Positions 11,542-24,200 of a DNA stretch of 64,000 bases are shown here, piece by piece. The translations under genes were made by a program, and so were the position numbers. The notes beneath the pieces are model-generated. The model was not told the origin of the DNA. It saw only the letters and a list, made by a program, of their open reading frames with translations, and searched no databases. Source of the DNA: Nymphaea colorata (Eukaryota; Streptophyta; Magnoliopsida; Nymphaeales; Nymphaeaceae); the NCBI RefSeq assembly GCF_008831285.2, contig NC_045140.1:15301796-15365795 (forward strand), given 5' to 3'. Within the stretch, counting starts at the first letter, position 1, and the number at the start of each line of letters is the position of its first letter.

Positions 11542-13673
11542 GTATGTGTATCAAAGTTCAAATCTCCCCAGAAGAAGATTTGTACAAAGAAACAAGCATT
11601 TCAAAAGATTCGCTCGATGGCCCAGCTGAGGCCACCGCTCTTTGAATTATGGAACGGCTTTGGAGCCTTTGAGAGAAGTAATTGAACTCCTCTGTTGAGG
11701 GACACTTGTTGATTATGTGTAAGCTTAACTCATTGAACATCATCATCGAGCAAACGTTATACATGAGGAGCGTATAAAGACTCTGAATGGGGTGCACTGT
11801 TGAACTTCAACTCCAATTGTTTTGCCAGGTTCATGTATCCCTGAGTCCACACCTGTTAGCGTAGATAATTTAATTTCATATACTTTTTTATAAGGACGAT
11901 GACTCTGGTTTTTAAGAGTTACCTATCCAGTTAATTAGGACTGTTCAATCTAACCTGGTTGACAATTAAAGAGAGAAACAAAAAGTTGGATTCTGGATAG
12001 TAAGAATCTTCTTCAACACATACATAGTTTTCTTAAACAAGTTGCGGGCCAGACGCCTTATTAGAATATATAATGACGCACCAACAAATTTAAGAAGATG
12101 GATATCAGTGTTTTCATGTTCTCGACCGTTTTCCAACAGCGTGTATGTGTATATGCTCTATGTCCCCTTACACATTAATTCGTTGTCAGCAAATTTGGAG
12201 AATGTCTAGAAAGCTTAAGAAGATAGGGCGGACACAATATTTGGGTGTACGTAATATTTGTTATTTGTCGGTCAGTACCGAACGAGAGGTCAAATGAAGA
12301 ACCGGATCCAGAATAATTAGTAGGCAAAGGATCAAACCTAAAACTATAAATTTGAGGCCAATGTCCATGGATATGGAATCTAGTTACTAATTAGGTACTA
12401 GTAAGGTCATATTAATTCTGATATCTTAAGATACAGGTTGCAAGAATGTGGACACTGGATCGGGGCAAGTGCCGGGTAGACAAGGGTTGGTCCTGTTGGA
12501 ATTGTTAGATGGATTGAGGATCAATCTACACCTTAAGCAGAAAACCGGAACATTGCATAGAAAGGAGAAAGAACGAATGGAAGAGCATTGATACTAATAT
12601 TGTAGCACTTTCGTCACGTAAGATTGTAACAATAGCCTGTAATTGAAGCCCGTATGTAGCTGCATGCTCTCTGTCACTAAAACGATAAGATGACTGACAT
12701 GGATTTTCATGACTGACGAGTAGCCATGGCTCTTTCCTTACTAGTCTTGAACTTATATGCGATGCCCTACATCATCTTGGTTGCCAAAATTCACTTGTAG
12801 CAATGGACGCGACTGTGGGCAAAACTCAATTATGTAGCCACGGAGATTGCTGTAGTTGTCGACCTTTACACATTTGCCATGTACAAGCATTTCCAAAAAC
12901 TTAAAAAACAAGGTGAAATAAATACATATGATTAAATGGCCTTAATTTTGTTCCAAAACTGTTTATGACATTTGCACAGACTACTCGTTGCATAGTGGGA
13001 AGCTCAGAACGTTGGCTTTGGATCAGTATAAACTGCACAAATAAAAATGATGTCTATGATGATCTAACATACCATCCTTAGTTAGCAAATGCCTGCAAAG
13101 ATTCCCTTAAATAGAATCTATCTTGAAATTAAACACAGTGCAGCTTCACCATTTGATGATACGAAATTAAACATACAACAAAGAGACCCATAAAAAGCTT
13201 TTGCCCGAGCAAGCACGGGAATGATAATAATGGCAATACAATATCATACAGACCTCAACCGTGCTTAATTATGCTTTAATGAGTTGTATCTATGTATAAA
13301 CAAGCTAGTGCATAAGCCCTGTACTCAACCATGTTTAATTAATTTGCGCAATTTCAGTTGCGTGGCAGCACGTATCTGCACTGCAGAGATGGATGGTGCC
13401 TAGCTTGTGGACAGCTCGGCGGGCATTAACTCAGAAGAAAAAGAGGAAAAAACTGATCGATGTAGCGACAGAACTGTCAGTAATGCCATTTAATATGGAG
13501 CTGTGGAGTTGTGCTACCACCCGCTGGCTCTCATCTGGGGTTGTGGAGAACAGACGTGTGATTTGACAGCCATTGCTGCATTAAGATCACTTCCAACTAC
13601 GCTTTTCCTCATTTAGCTTTCTAAGCCCTGTTAATGGTGAGCTATTGTAGTGGCCAGCTGATCGATAGAACCC

Positions 13674-13720
13674 TGCTATAAATAGGGCTACTACACAACC
13701 GCCCAAGTCGGCTTCTCAAG
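13674..13720 (+). promoter_or_regulatory. Orphan TATA-box promoter candidate
   Basis: GCTATAAATAGGGC at about 13675-13688 is a near-consensus plant TATA box. It is followed about 30 bp later by a pyrimidine/adenine stretch suitable for initiation and then by a GA-rich leader-like segment (13740-13758). The first downstream ATG (13790) opens only 24 codons. It could drive a non-coding RNA, or be chance; no miRNA sequence that I know lies downstream. Confidence 0.35.
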
Positions 13721-16278
13721 TTAATTTCCTCTCCAGTAGAAAGAGAGAGAGAGAGAAAGCTGCCCCAAATTGGAGTCCAGCTTCAAATATGAATAAGAGG
13801 AGTATTTCATCATGCCTTTTAAATAGAGTTGAAGCTTTTACCCAACCTCTAGTCTTCCCGTGAGATAGTGTGCTGATTCATGAAAATAATTTTGAAAGAA
13901 TCTTAAAAAGCATTTTGAAATTTCTTAGACCAAGATTCACCAGGGTTTAGACTATTAATCTGGGTGCTTGTTGATGTTGAGTATACATAGCCAAAAGCAT
14001 GTTCTCTTAAGCAAGCAAACTTTATGAAGAACATAGTACTAGAATGCACGAAACGGATCTGGGTCGGGAATATTATCACAAGGATCCAACCTACCTTGAA
14101 GAGGTTGAATATTTTGAAGGCTCAATATCCATGGGCAAATCGCACTACTTTTTGGGTTGGAAATTTTTTTTTCGGCTTTTTGGATTCACAAGTTCAATCA
14201 GATCGGATGTCTGGATCAAAATCTTCAACGCGGACGATGAGCATGGCGCCTTATAAACTTAACTTTCTCTGTTTGCCATCATCTGCAGCGGCCCTGATCT
14301 TTTGCCGGGTAGCACGCATAGATATAATTACGGTTCATCGTTGTCATTGATTCTTACTGCCACATTTCCACTAGCAGCTAAAAGAGCTCCCGTCGGCTGC
14401 AAAACAAACAAAATTTTCACGGCAAAAGGAGTTACTCATGTTGACTGATGGTTCAGCCCGGCCCTGATTCAGACGGAACTACTAGCAACGCTTAGCCTTC
14501 ACAATATTATTGATTTTTATTAAAGAAAAATCTTATGCCTTCTTAAAACATGTACATAATAAGAATTAAGAATGCCCCTCCTCCCCCCACCCCCCGAGAA
14601 AAAAAAAGTTGTATATGGGTGCCTAGTTTGAAATGATTTTTTGCTGATTTAACTTCACAAATGATTTCAAACGAGCACAATTTAGAACGTTTAAAAGAAA
14701 AATCGCTGAAATTCGATGCGCAAATGAAACTTTACGAGAGCTTTAAAATCAATGGTTTCAGACACCTTAACATACATATCGTAGCGTAATATTGTTTTCA
14801 ATTTCATCGTGTATAGATGTGACATGGCCAATGATTTAGTTGTCCATTAGAAAAAGCAGCAGCTCCTACACCAAAAACTTGATGACTAAGACCAAGAATT
14901 TTTATATATTCAACTGTATTAAACTAAAGCATGCACGTTTGATAAATGAAAAAAGGTAGTCCTAAACAATTTGTACATTCAAATTAAGTTAATGACATGC
15001 CTACGTGTGTAACTAGAGAGAGAGAGAGAGAGAGAGAGAGAGTAATTCTTCCGAATTAAGCAAGAAACGCCAACTTATGGCAGTTAGCATCTTTAAGTTA
15101 ATTTGCTTTGTTCGGACTTGACATTTTAACAACGTAGTTGCTTACATAATAGACTACGTCATCTTAAAAACACAATTATCAGTTTCAACAATATGGTTGC
15201 ACACTGGAAATGTGGAACCAATTTTACCATAATTTTTTTACGATGCACCATTAAAAGTTAAAATGCCTTTTCGGCTAGTGCCTTCTCTAGAAAAGAACAA
15301 TCTGTAAAGTGTCACCAGCTGGTGAAGCTCTGATGCAACCTTCGGTCTTAAATCAAAGAAGATGATGTGCAAGTCTTGCCTGCTGATTGAGATCAGAAAG
15401 CGTTACCCTTATTTCTTCGAGATCTAAAGGTTTAGGCCATTGGCAAGTATCTATACAAGCAAAATGCTCGGCCTCGGTAAAATGTTTACTACAGTATAGT
15501 TTAACAATTTGCCCACTTTTTGTTGTAAATTAATGAATGATTTGGGTTTACGTTCTTCGCTTCTTCTTCTCTTTGATATTTTGATACGCACAGAAGCAAA
15601 GTGGTTGATGTTTAGGTTTATTTAACCTGCTTGATCGTCATTAAGCAACGTGAAATAGCATTAAGACTAGTTTTATAATTATCACAACCTCTGAACTTTC
15701 TTAGAAAACTTTCTTATTTTTATATAATGTTTTGAATCATAAACACAAACTTTTTGCTGTTTCTAATTAAAGAAAAAGTTCTGATTTTTTTTTTTTTCAA
15801 AAACTTATCGGCAATTATTTCATTCCAAAACCAATGTTAGCAATTCGGGGTACCTCTCCCCAGGTAAAAGCATTGGACGCAGGGGTGACTGGTGAGATAG
15901 GCAGATACATGTATAGAAGAAGCAGCAAGGAGCCAGGAATAATCGCGGATAATGGGCGCTCGAAAGATTTCCTTGAAAATCCATTTCCGTTCTCGAAATC
16001 AAGTGTAGCTCGACGGTCGCGTTGTCTTCTGCCTGAAGTGTGGACTTATTAATAAACATCGTATAGATGTCGACTGCAAACGCCAACCCTGATCTCCCTC
16101 CCGACGTTCCAAATGTTTGCTTTCCATTGGGCTGCAGAAAGAGTACAAGGATGAAGAACGCTCTACCTTAGGTCTCTTGTGGTTTTCTGCACCGTTCTCA
16201 TCAGAAAGTTGAGCTGTCATCCTGTCTCTTACTGACTAGCCAGGAATTGAAGAGTTGGAAGGCAACAGCATTTCGTAA
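13721..16278. other. Intergenic DNA upstream of the MSR-like gene
   Basis: No recognisable gene. A (GA)n repeat lies at 15015-15042 and a C-rich patch at about 14580-14597. Frames at 14024-14350 (plus) and 15820-16220 (minus) have no family signature. The last few hundred bases should contain the promoter of the MSR-like gene, but I see no clear TATA box. Confidence 0.45.
15015..15042. repeat. (GA)n microsatellite
   Basis: About 14 perfect AG units in intergenic DNA. Confidence 0.97.
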
Positions 16279-16302
16279 AGAGAGAGAGAGAGAGAGAGAG
16301 AG
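16279..16302 (+). repeat. (GA)n microsatellite in the 5' leader of the MSR-like gene
   Basis: About 12 GA units end 27 bases before the ATG at 16329, so this is probably transcribed 5' UTR. GA/CT tracts are common in plant 5' leaders and core promoters. Confidence 0.9.
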
Positions 16303-16328
16303 GGTTGGTGGTTGTTCGTGTTCTAGAG

Positions 16329-19300
16329 ATGGCGGTCGACCCAAGGCAGATACTGGCTGGTTTCCTCACCTTAACCATGTTCTTCATGCTTGTCAACATG
16401 ATCAAAAGAGATCACTTTGACACCATTGAGGTGGCCATTCCTTTCTTTTCTGGATTTGATTGATTTCTTTTCGGTGGTTATTTTGCTAGTTTTGGGTGAC
16501 CATGGGAGGATGATATCGGCTGTTTTCTTAGTCTCACGTGAGTAAAGAATTTGTTTCCTTTTTTTTAACATTTTACTGTGAATTCTGGTGAAGGTGGCTT
16601 CTTTATTATGGGGAATCATGCGGAAAATTAGGCTTAATTTTCAATATGCTTTGTTCTCCTGAATGCTACGCTTACTAATCCCTTCCATTTGTTTATCCTT
16701 TTTTCTTCAGTTGCGTTCCGATGCTATGCATGCTCTCTTCTTTTATTAGATGATATATCCTGTAAAAGAAGTTACGCACATGGCTTTTTTGTTACGTGAA
16801 TTTTTGCTAAGTGACGCAACTTTGATATATGTCTCTTCTAATTGCAAATCGTAATTAAGTATTTACGTTATTTTAGTTGTCTACATATGCGAATTGTATC
16901 CATTTTAAGTACTTCATTTTTTTTGAATTCGTGTATTGGGAGAACTTGGATTTCCTCTTAACGCTGCTGAAGAAAAAACCGTTTCCATGGTAAATTAGAT
17001 CTGTCCTTACAGGGGAATTCATTTATCTCCATAGTTTTGCTTGGACTGATTGCTATCCTTGTGACTCCATTACATTTGGAGTTTGACATGCACATTTTCT
17101 TCCAGTTGATTGTTGGTGTTCCTGATCTCCTGTGGGAATTGATCATGAATTAGTGTCTTCCAATTCCTGCAAAGAAATTATAGGCCATTTTTCTATTGAT
17201 TCTTGGTATAACTAGCCTTAATTAGTGCTTGTTTTTCAATCTTGAAGATCAAACAATCTCAAACCATCACGATTTCAGAGAAGCCGAGTACGAATAACAT
17301 CGAGACAGAGAGCCGCATCGGCCTGTGGAAGGAAAATGATCCACCACTCAGACATTGTTGGAGCAAACTCCAACCTAGTACTATTCTCTTATCTACTCTC
17401 AAATCGATCTTTTGAACATTAATTAACTGATGATAGGCCTAACTTACTGCTTTTCTTTTCTTTCTTTTTTTCTTAAGAGGAGAAAAGAAAGGGGTATATC
17501 ACACTTACATTGATTAATGGAGCACACTACCATCTTTCTCAGGTAGTATGAAATCCCTAATTTTCTGCTTATTTTCTGATGATCGGACTAACTTCTTATT
17601 AACAGATAAAATTGATTTTGGTTGAATGGTTTCTTGAATTTTATATTGTCCCTCCACATTCAACTCTGCAAGGCTCAATCGTAGTGTCCTTGGCAATCAA
17701 CGCAGAAAATGATGTAATTTGTGTGGTAACATGCTTCATAAAGTTTGTTAGTTAAGTGATGGAATCCAAATGGTTTATCGGTTTGGTCTATGAGTTGATA
17801 ACTGTCCTTGACATTCATGCGTCGCTTTTCATTTATCCTCCACGATGTTCCATTGTTCTCCTTTTCTGTCCGTTTCCATGCTTTCCAATATTTCACAATG
17901 TTCCCTTCTGCTTTACATCAGATTGCAGATGCAGTAGCTGTTGCGAGATATCTGGGAGCAACTTTGGTGGTCCCCGATATCCAAGGAAGCAGCTCAAGAG
18001 AAAAGAGGTGATTTTCGTTCATATATATATATATATATATATATGCTTGAGTATCTAAAGCCGAGGCATTCTTTTCACTTCAACTGGCGTACACTAAAAG
18101 TTACATGATATGGTGAAAATTTCTAGTGCCACTTCATTTTCGAATGTAAGTTCGCACGATGGAACTTGATAAATGCGATCATGAGATATAATAAAGAAAA
18201 ATGGATTCTCCGGCATGCGTTTAATGAACAATTTGCCTTATAGTTAGTGGAAACAAAGCAGCTAAATTAATGTGCATATTCGCAGAAAAGGGTTTGAAGA
18301 ATATTCATTCTTGCACTCTTATATTGTGGAGCCATATCAAAGATTTGGTGTTCTTGGATATACTTCATTTCTGCTGCAAAAGGTGGGATTTGTACCGCAA
18401 TTTCAAAATTTCAAGTAAATCATGTGCGGTGCTTCTTCCACGTTTGGAGCACGTTATTGTTGCGTCCTGCATCCATCCTTATACATACCAGGCAACAAAC
18501 ACAGCAATTGCTCTTGTCATTCTCCTGCAACCACATTTTCACAGTTCATGCTGCCCCTTCCCCAAAAAAGGACATGACGAAAGTTCTATTCTCATGATGT
18601 TATATTTACTTCTATGGTTGTGATTAGTGATCAGCAACTATTTTTAAGTGGTCAACCATCAACACAATTTCTACAATTATTTGTCTGTGCACATGCATAG
18701 CATGATGTGCCCCGGTAACTGACCCTTCACTTCCGAGTTAATTGTCTAGGTTCATACTCTTCTGTCATCTTCCTACAGCACAGATAACTTTCCATTGATA
18801 AGTTTACTTTGTCATTTTCAGGAAATTTGGTGAAATTTATGACATTGATAAGTTTGTCAATAATCTCGTTGGTGTTGTCGAGATAGCAAGGGATCCCACC
18901 ACCATAACTGCAGGTATACCTGCCATTGTGCGAATTCCCACTAGGCCAAGGCATGATGTAATTGATGAAAGAGTTGAACCAATATTCAGAGTAACGAGGA
19001 GTGTGAGACTCGTCAGTTACTTTCCTTCACTCAACATGAAAATAAGAGGTTTTCAGAAGAGAGAAGTGGATTCAGCCTTCTGTCTTGGCATGTTTGGCAC
19101 TCTTGATCTGCAGCCGGAGCTTCTTACCGTTGCAGATCAGATGATCGAGAAACTTAGATCCCTAACCCGTAAATCTGATGGCCACTTCATCGCCATCGAT
19201 CTGAGGCTTAACCTGTTGCAACTAAAAGGATGCAAAGTCACCTCTGGAAGAAACAGATGCTTCAGTGCACAAGAAATAGGTAATTTTTTGAGGAAAACCG

Positions 19301-20248
19301 GTTTTACTAGCGAGACTGTTATCTATCTAACACAGTCCAAATGGCATAAAGAGTTCGATCCTTTGAAGTCAATCTTTCCAAGAACTTACACAAAGGTATG
19401 TAACCAAATTTTTTTGCCGCCTTGATTTTCTCAACTTAACCTGATCAATCTTACTTTCTCATATTCAAAAGTCACGTAAGACGGATTTTAATGCGTCTGC
19501 GTTCCATTGGGGGGTCATTTCCACAAAAAATGACCAAAATGAGAAACTCAGTCGTGTTTCCGACACATCCTATTTTACTTTGGCTTTGAACTGCATTAAG
19601 TGTGCCGTTCTTTGCTGCTGCTGTTCCTACAGGAATGGCATTGCTTGAAAAACATTGTTGATCTCATTGTTGCCTGGGTTATTTTTAACTCTGTAATTGG
19701 TATTTCAGTGGCTAATCTGCTTTTACATTTGGGAAACAAGAAACAATGGTTCCATCTGGTAAACTTAGATTAGTTCCTGAGATAATCAATGGAAACTGTA
19801 GAGTTTCGTTGATTGAAAATGGTATCATATTAATGTGAGAGTTGTGGTTTAGTTAGAACCTGTATATGCTGGCATACGATAAATTATCCTCCTTGGCCTC
19901 ATGTATGAGTTATCTTGTTTTCTACTGGTATTTGTCCTGCTTTGGTAGTCCATTGCAAACTGAGATTATGGTTGTGGCAAATTACAGGAATCTGTCATTC
20001 CTGGTGACAAGATGGACTTAATCCTTGACCGCAAAAGTATAGAATTGGAGGCCATTGACTTTCACATCTGCACCCACAGTGATATATTTGTACCTGCAAT
20101 CCCTGGCCTGTTCTACGCAAATGTTGTTGGACGGAGGATTGCTGCTGGCAGGACGCAGATACTGGTACCAACAAGCAACCCAACTTCTGGGTCTCTTTCT
20201 CGCTATGTTTCTGACAAAAGCCACCTGGCTTATTCATGTTTGTGTTAG
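16329..20248 (+). CDS. MANNAN SYNTHESIS-RELATED (MSR)-like GT106 glycosyltransferase, O-fucosyltransferase-like
   Basis: Six exons (16329-16430, 17248-17377, 17478-17542, 17922-18007, 18822-19395, 19988-20248) join in frame to 405 residues, near the roughly 420 of Arabidopsis MSR1. Residues about 8-24 are a hydrophobic signal anchor, so a type II Golgi membrane protein is expected. Family signatures run in order: LINGAHYHLSQ, IADAVAVARYLGATLVVPDI, the long domain of exon 5 (for example VRIPTRP, VSYFPSLN, MFGTLDLQPEL, FIAIDLRLNLL, AQEIGNFLRKTGF), then SDIFVPAIPGLFYANVVGRR and the terminal SHLAYSCLC. In Arabidopsis and fenugreek MSR proteins support glucomannan/galactomannan synthesis; family GT106 also contains pectin rhamnosyltransferases. 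The start is the first ATG after the GA-rich leader and gives the membrane anchor directly. All splice sites are GT-AG. No break is seen, so it looks functional. Confidence 0.93.
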
Positions 20249-20411
20249 ACCATCCATGAACAAACCAGCAAACTTGTATTTGTGATCTCCCTGTCTCTCT
20301 TCCTCGATCTATCTATCCTTCTGTCTCTCTATGTGTGTGTGTTGTGTAACAAACGTTTAGTACATATATGTTAACGAAGATGATAGTGAAATGCTTATTT
20401 CTATGGAAGAA

Positions 20412-20417
20412 AATAAA
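20412..20417 (+). terminator. Poly(A) signal of the MSR-like gene
   Basis: AATAAA lies 164 bases after the TAG stop, a normal distance for a plant 3' UTR. Confidence 0.5.
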
Positions 20418-20419
20418 CT

Positions 20420-21243
20420 AATAGAGTGGTTCATATGTCATATTGAGGAGAAGCATGCGTAGAGAAATTGGTTATTCATAACCACGGATAGATAACCTAT
20501 TTCTCGACGTTGCCCCTTGATTGTGGAAGAGTGGACTAAATCGAATATATAGGACAAGCGATCGAATTGCTTATGTTTTGCTTCGGTAGCCCCTGATTTA
20601 CACGACTAAACATCACATCTAGAACACATGGTATTCTTAGCTTGGTGTTAATGTTTGTTGGCCCAAGCCGATAATTGGTTTAATTCAGGCGACCAGTCTT
20701 TTTACCTTACCCACTTTCCATGGATGAGGTAGCGGGAGACAAAAGTTCAACTGAGAGATCATTGGCTGATGCGTAATTGAAGATAAGTTATTTTTGTTTT
20801 ACTGTTATCAGAATCATTTTGTGAGATATGAATTGGCCAATTCATCAAATTGTGAATTGACGGAAGGAAGCTGAAATTTTCATTTCTTGAAAGGAAAAAG
20901 TAAATGAAAAAAAGTTTAACATTTAATAAGAATTAAAATTCTCAAAATACTCGGGTAGCATTGAAAATGAACGTGGCATTCTACTGAATCGGTTTGGCAC
21001 CAATTCGATTCGGATCTACAGTTCAAAAAAAAAAAAAAAATAGAATCTTTGACTCTCTTGAATGGACCACCGAATCAAACTGGTTTGCCACCTATGGGAC
21101 AAAAAGTGTGTTGCCACTGTTTGACAATAACATTAAAATTATAAGGTTTTCTGTAATTTTTCTGAAACGTAGGAAGCCTGGACAAATGGAAGGCGCGACA
21201 GGCTCGATGGGCTGCCACGGGTGAACGGTAGGACGAGGAGGAG
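20420..21243. other. Short intergenic region with the CMO promoter
   Basis: The MSR-like stop codon and the CMO start codon are 995 bases apart in the same orientation. I find no gene here. A poly(A) run lies at about 21025-21040; no clear TATA box is visible upstream of 21244. Confidence 0.5.
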
Positions 21244-24200
21244 ATGGCGAGCGCCTTGCTCCTTCCCCAATGCTCTCTCCCTTTCAGCAACCTAGCTTCT
21301 GGATCGCTCCCCTCTCGTCCAGGTCCCTGCAAGTCGTCCGCCTCTTCCACCCGCTCTCCTTCTTCGACCACCTCCCTACGACCGTCGCTCCAAATTCCCG
21401 ACAGACTGCGCCGGGAAATCGACAGCTTCGACCCGAAGATTCCTCTGGATGAGGCACACACTCCACCCAGCTCGTGGTACACTGATCCTTTGTTTCTCGA
21501 CATAGAGTTTGATCGAGTTTTCTACAGAGGATGGCAGGCTGTCGGTGAACCCCCCTCTCTTTTCTCCTCTGTTTTCGTCTTTTTCGAAGTTCAGCCTACT
21601 TTCTTATTTGTCTTCCCTTTTTGTTGATATGTAACGTGGACTCAAAAGCAGGTTATGTTGAACAAGTTGCAAGTGCTCATGACTTCTTCACTGGCCGGTA
21701 CTTTCAGTTCCATGCTTGTCTTTGTGCGTGCAGTGCATGTGTTCAGTGGAAAGCTATAGTGTTTGTCTTTATGCACGCGCGCCTACATGTATGTGTGTGT
21801 GTGTCTATGTATGCATTGTCTGATTTCACTTGTCCCTTGTGTTTTCTATGATACCGTGACCAATCTCTTATACATAATCTTTATCATTTTCATGTCAATT
21901 CATGAAAGATGCAAGTTCAACACATAAATTTCGGCAATTAGGGGACCTCTCTTTTTTTAGTGAACTTCTCCCTTAAACTCCACAATTCTAGGCATTTTGT
22001 TTGACTAATAATTTTTGTAAAATGCAGTATGGAAGTCGTTGCGTTTCTTGATATCTTACGAGATTTAGACATCCTGCTGTCTGGATCATTAGAGGTTCTG
22101 TGAGATGGTTTGCATCTGGTATGGGTTTGGGTGTGAAGTTGCTCTGATGCGTGTCTCAACGATGTTTTCTCTTCCTCGTACCATAAAAACCTGAAGCATA
22201 AGAACGGATGGCATCAGCATGCTAAAAGCAATTTAGTGCCTGTCCAAATTAATTTTAAATATGAAAATTAATGTGTTGACATATGCAAATAGAGAGCTGA
22301 ATAGCTTTTTTTCTTTTTCCATTACGTGCCTTGGGGTTAGGAGTGATTGCAATGTTCTGGATTTATTGTGCGTCTTCTATCTTCTACTACCTTTCTTGCT
22401 AAGTTTAACACGTATCAGATTAGGCCAAACATATTAACTAGAAAAAAATTAAGCACTTCCTTTACGTGGCACTCACGCTTGTAATAAAATCTTGCAGTAT
22501 CAAAGTTATATGGATGCTTAATATTTCATCATATTAGATTTTTTTTTTTTCCTTTTGGCTTTTGAAATGTCTGTTTTGGTACAATTTTGGAAGCTATATG
22601 ATGATGTACTTCTGAACTGAAGGTATGTCCAACTCCTTTTCTTCTCAGCATAATATTATGTTTCATGCAAGTATACCCCTGTTGCTGATAACTTTTTATT
22701 TTATAGTATTTTGTTCTATATAAGGTGGTCTGTTTCTGCTGTTCTGGTTATACCTTTGATTTGTCCACATTGCTTTCTTAGGAATAATTGTCTTTTTTAT
22801 GCTTTTTCACTCCGTCCAACATCTATGTACATTATTCTTCATTTCACTAATGTTACGGCCTTCACTAATTAGATAGAACAGCAGATTGGGAAGTCTACAA
22901 TTTGTGATCACTCGAGATACAAATGGCCATCTTCGTGCATTCCACAATGTGTGTCGCCACCATGCTTCGCTTATTGCAACTGCCTGTGGAAGAAAATCTT
23001 GCTTTGTCTGCCCTTATCATGTGAGTCTTTGGTGCTTAGTTGATGTTTTTATGGAAACTAGATAATGTTTGTTTATGTTAAACCACAGTTGTTGAAATCT
23101 AAGATACACATTGCTATGTCTGAACTCCCTTGGAACAAAAATTAGTTACATTTCGTTGTAAGTTGTTAACATTTAGGAATTTTGGGTGATAATTTCACCT
23201 GGTACTGGCAAGCACCTTATACTAAGAGTATAGCCAAACGACTCTGTAAGGCTGAGCCTACCACTTTGGGAAGTAAGCTTCCAAAGGTTGAAGGCTTGCG
23301 CTTCTAGAGCACAAGGGAGACATGTGTATCTGTTCTGTTGAGAAAAGAGCCGAGGATGAGTACCTGGAACTTGGAAGAGTTCAAGTGACATTCTTTACTT
23401 AATGAGTTTCCACTTGAAAAATTCAAAGGATCATTCTGTTGGACCCTTGTACATTCTTTCCTCTTCTGGCTATAGTGGAAATGGAGTGTTAGAAGCATTA
23501 TTGATTTTTTCCTTGTATAAGTTTCTCCTCTCTAAAAGATATTGAATCCAGTGGTTTAGTTGGTTTGATTTTGGTTATTGGATCTGAAAGTTTTGAGTGA
23601 CTTGGGAAGGGCTGTTACATCTCCGAGTGCTGGCAATATGGTTTTCCAGTGATCAAAAGCAATAATTTGACCAGCTGCAAAATGACCTTTGGTCCTTCAG
23701 GAAAATACATTGGTATGGGTACCTACAATAGATGCTGATAACTAGGCTTTAAAGTGGATAATTAGAAATATGCTGCTCTCTCTTTGCCTGTCTACTCTTT
23801 AATCAAGCCAAGCTTTTGTTCTTTCTCAATCCCTGATGAGAATGGTGTTCTTCTTTTTGTTCTTCGTTTTGCAAAAACAACTGTTTTCTAGTTCATTGGT
23901 GGCCTCATCTGGCAATTCTGCTACAGAATGTACTTTCTCTGTGACTGTTCGAGTTGCCAGTAAATCACGTCAAATTTTCAGGGATGGACATATGGATTAG
24001 ATGGAGGACTACTTAAGGCTACCCAGATTTCGGGGATAAAGAACTTCCATTTACATGTATGTGATGGTAGTTGCTGTTTGTGGTTTCCTTATTTTAATAT
24101 GTTTGCATAGCTAATTGCTGTTGGTTTTGGCCAACTTTGCAACAGGAATTAGGTCTCCTTCCGATAAATCTTGCTACCTGGGGGCCATTTCTGTTACTTA

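Larger units (their letters stand above)
6850..13670. other. Intergenic DNA with no recognisable gene
   Basis: About 7 kb without a protein that I recognise. Open frames of up to 129 codons (for example 7226-7615 plus) show no domain, no codon bias and no splice partners. The region is AT-rich and contains the simple repeats listed separately at 10080-10167 and 11507-11539. Confidence 0.5.

Noticed and set aside
13674-14400. A known microRNA precursor downstream of the TATA box at 13.68 kb
   Set aside because: None of the conserved plant miRNA sequences I know is present on either strand.
18270-18623. 117-codon open frame
   Set aside because: Lies inside intron 4 of the MSR-like gene (18008-18821), whose flanking exon phases agree.
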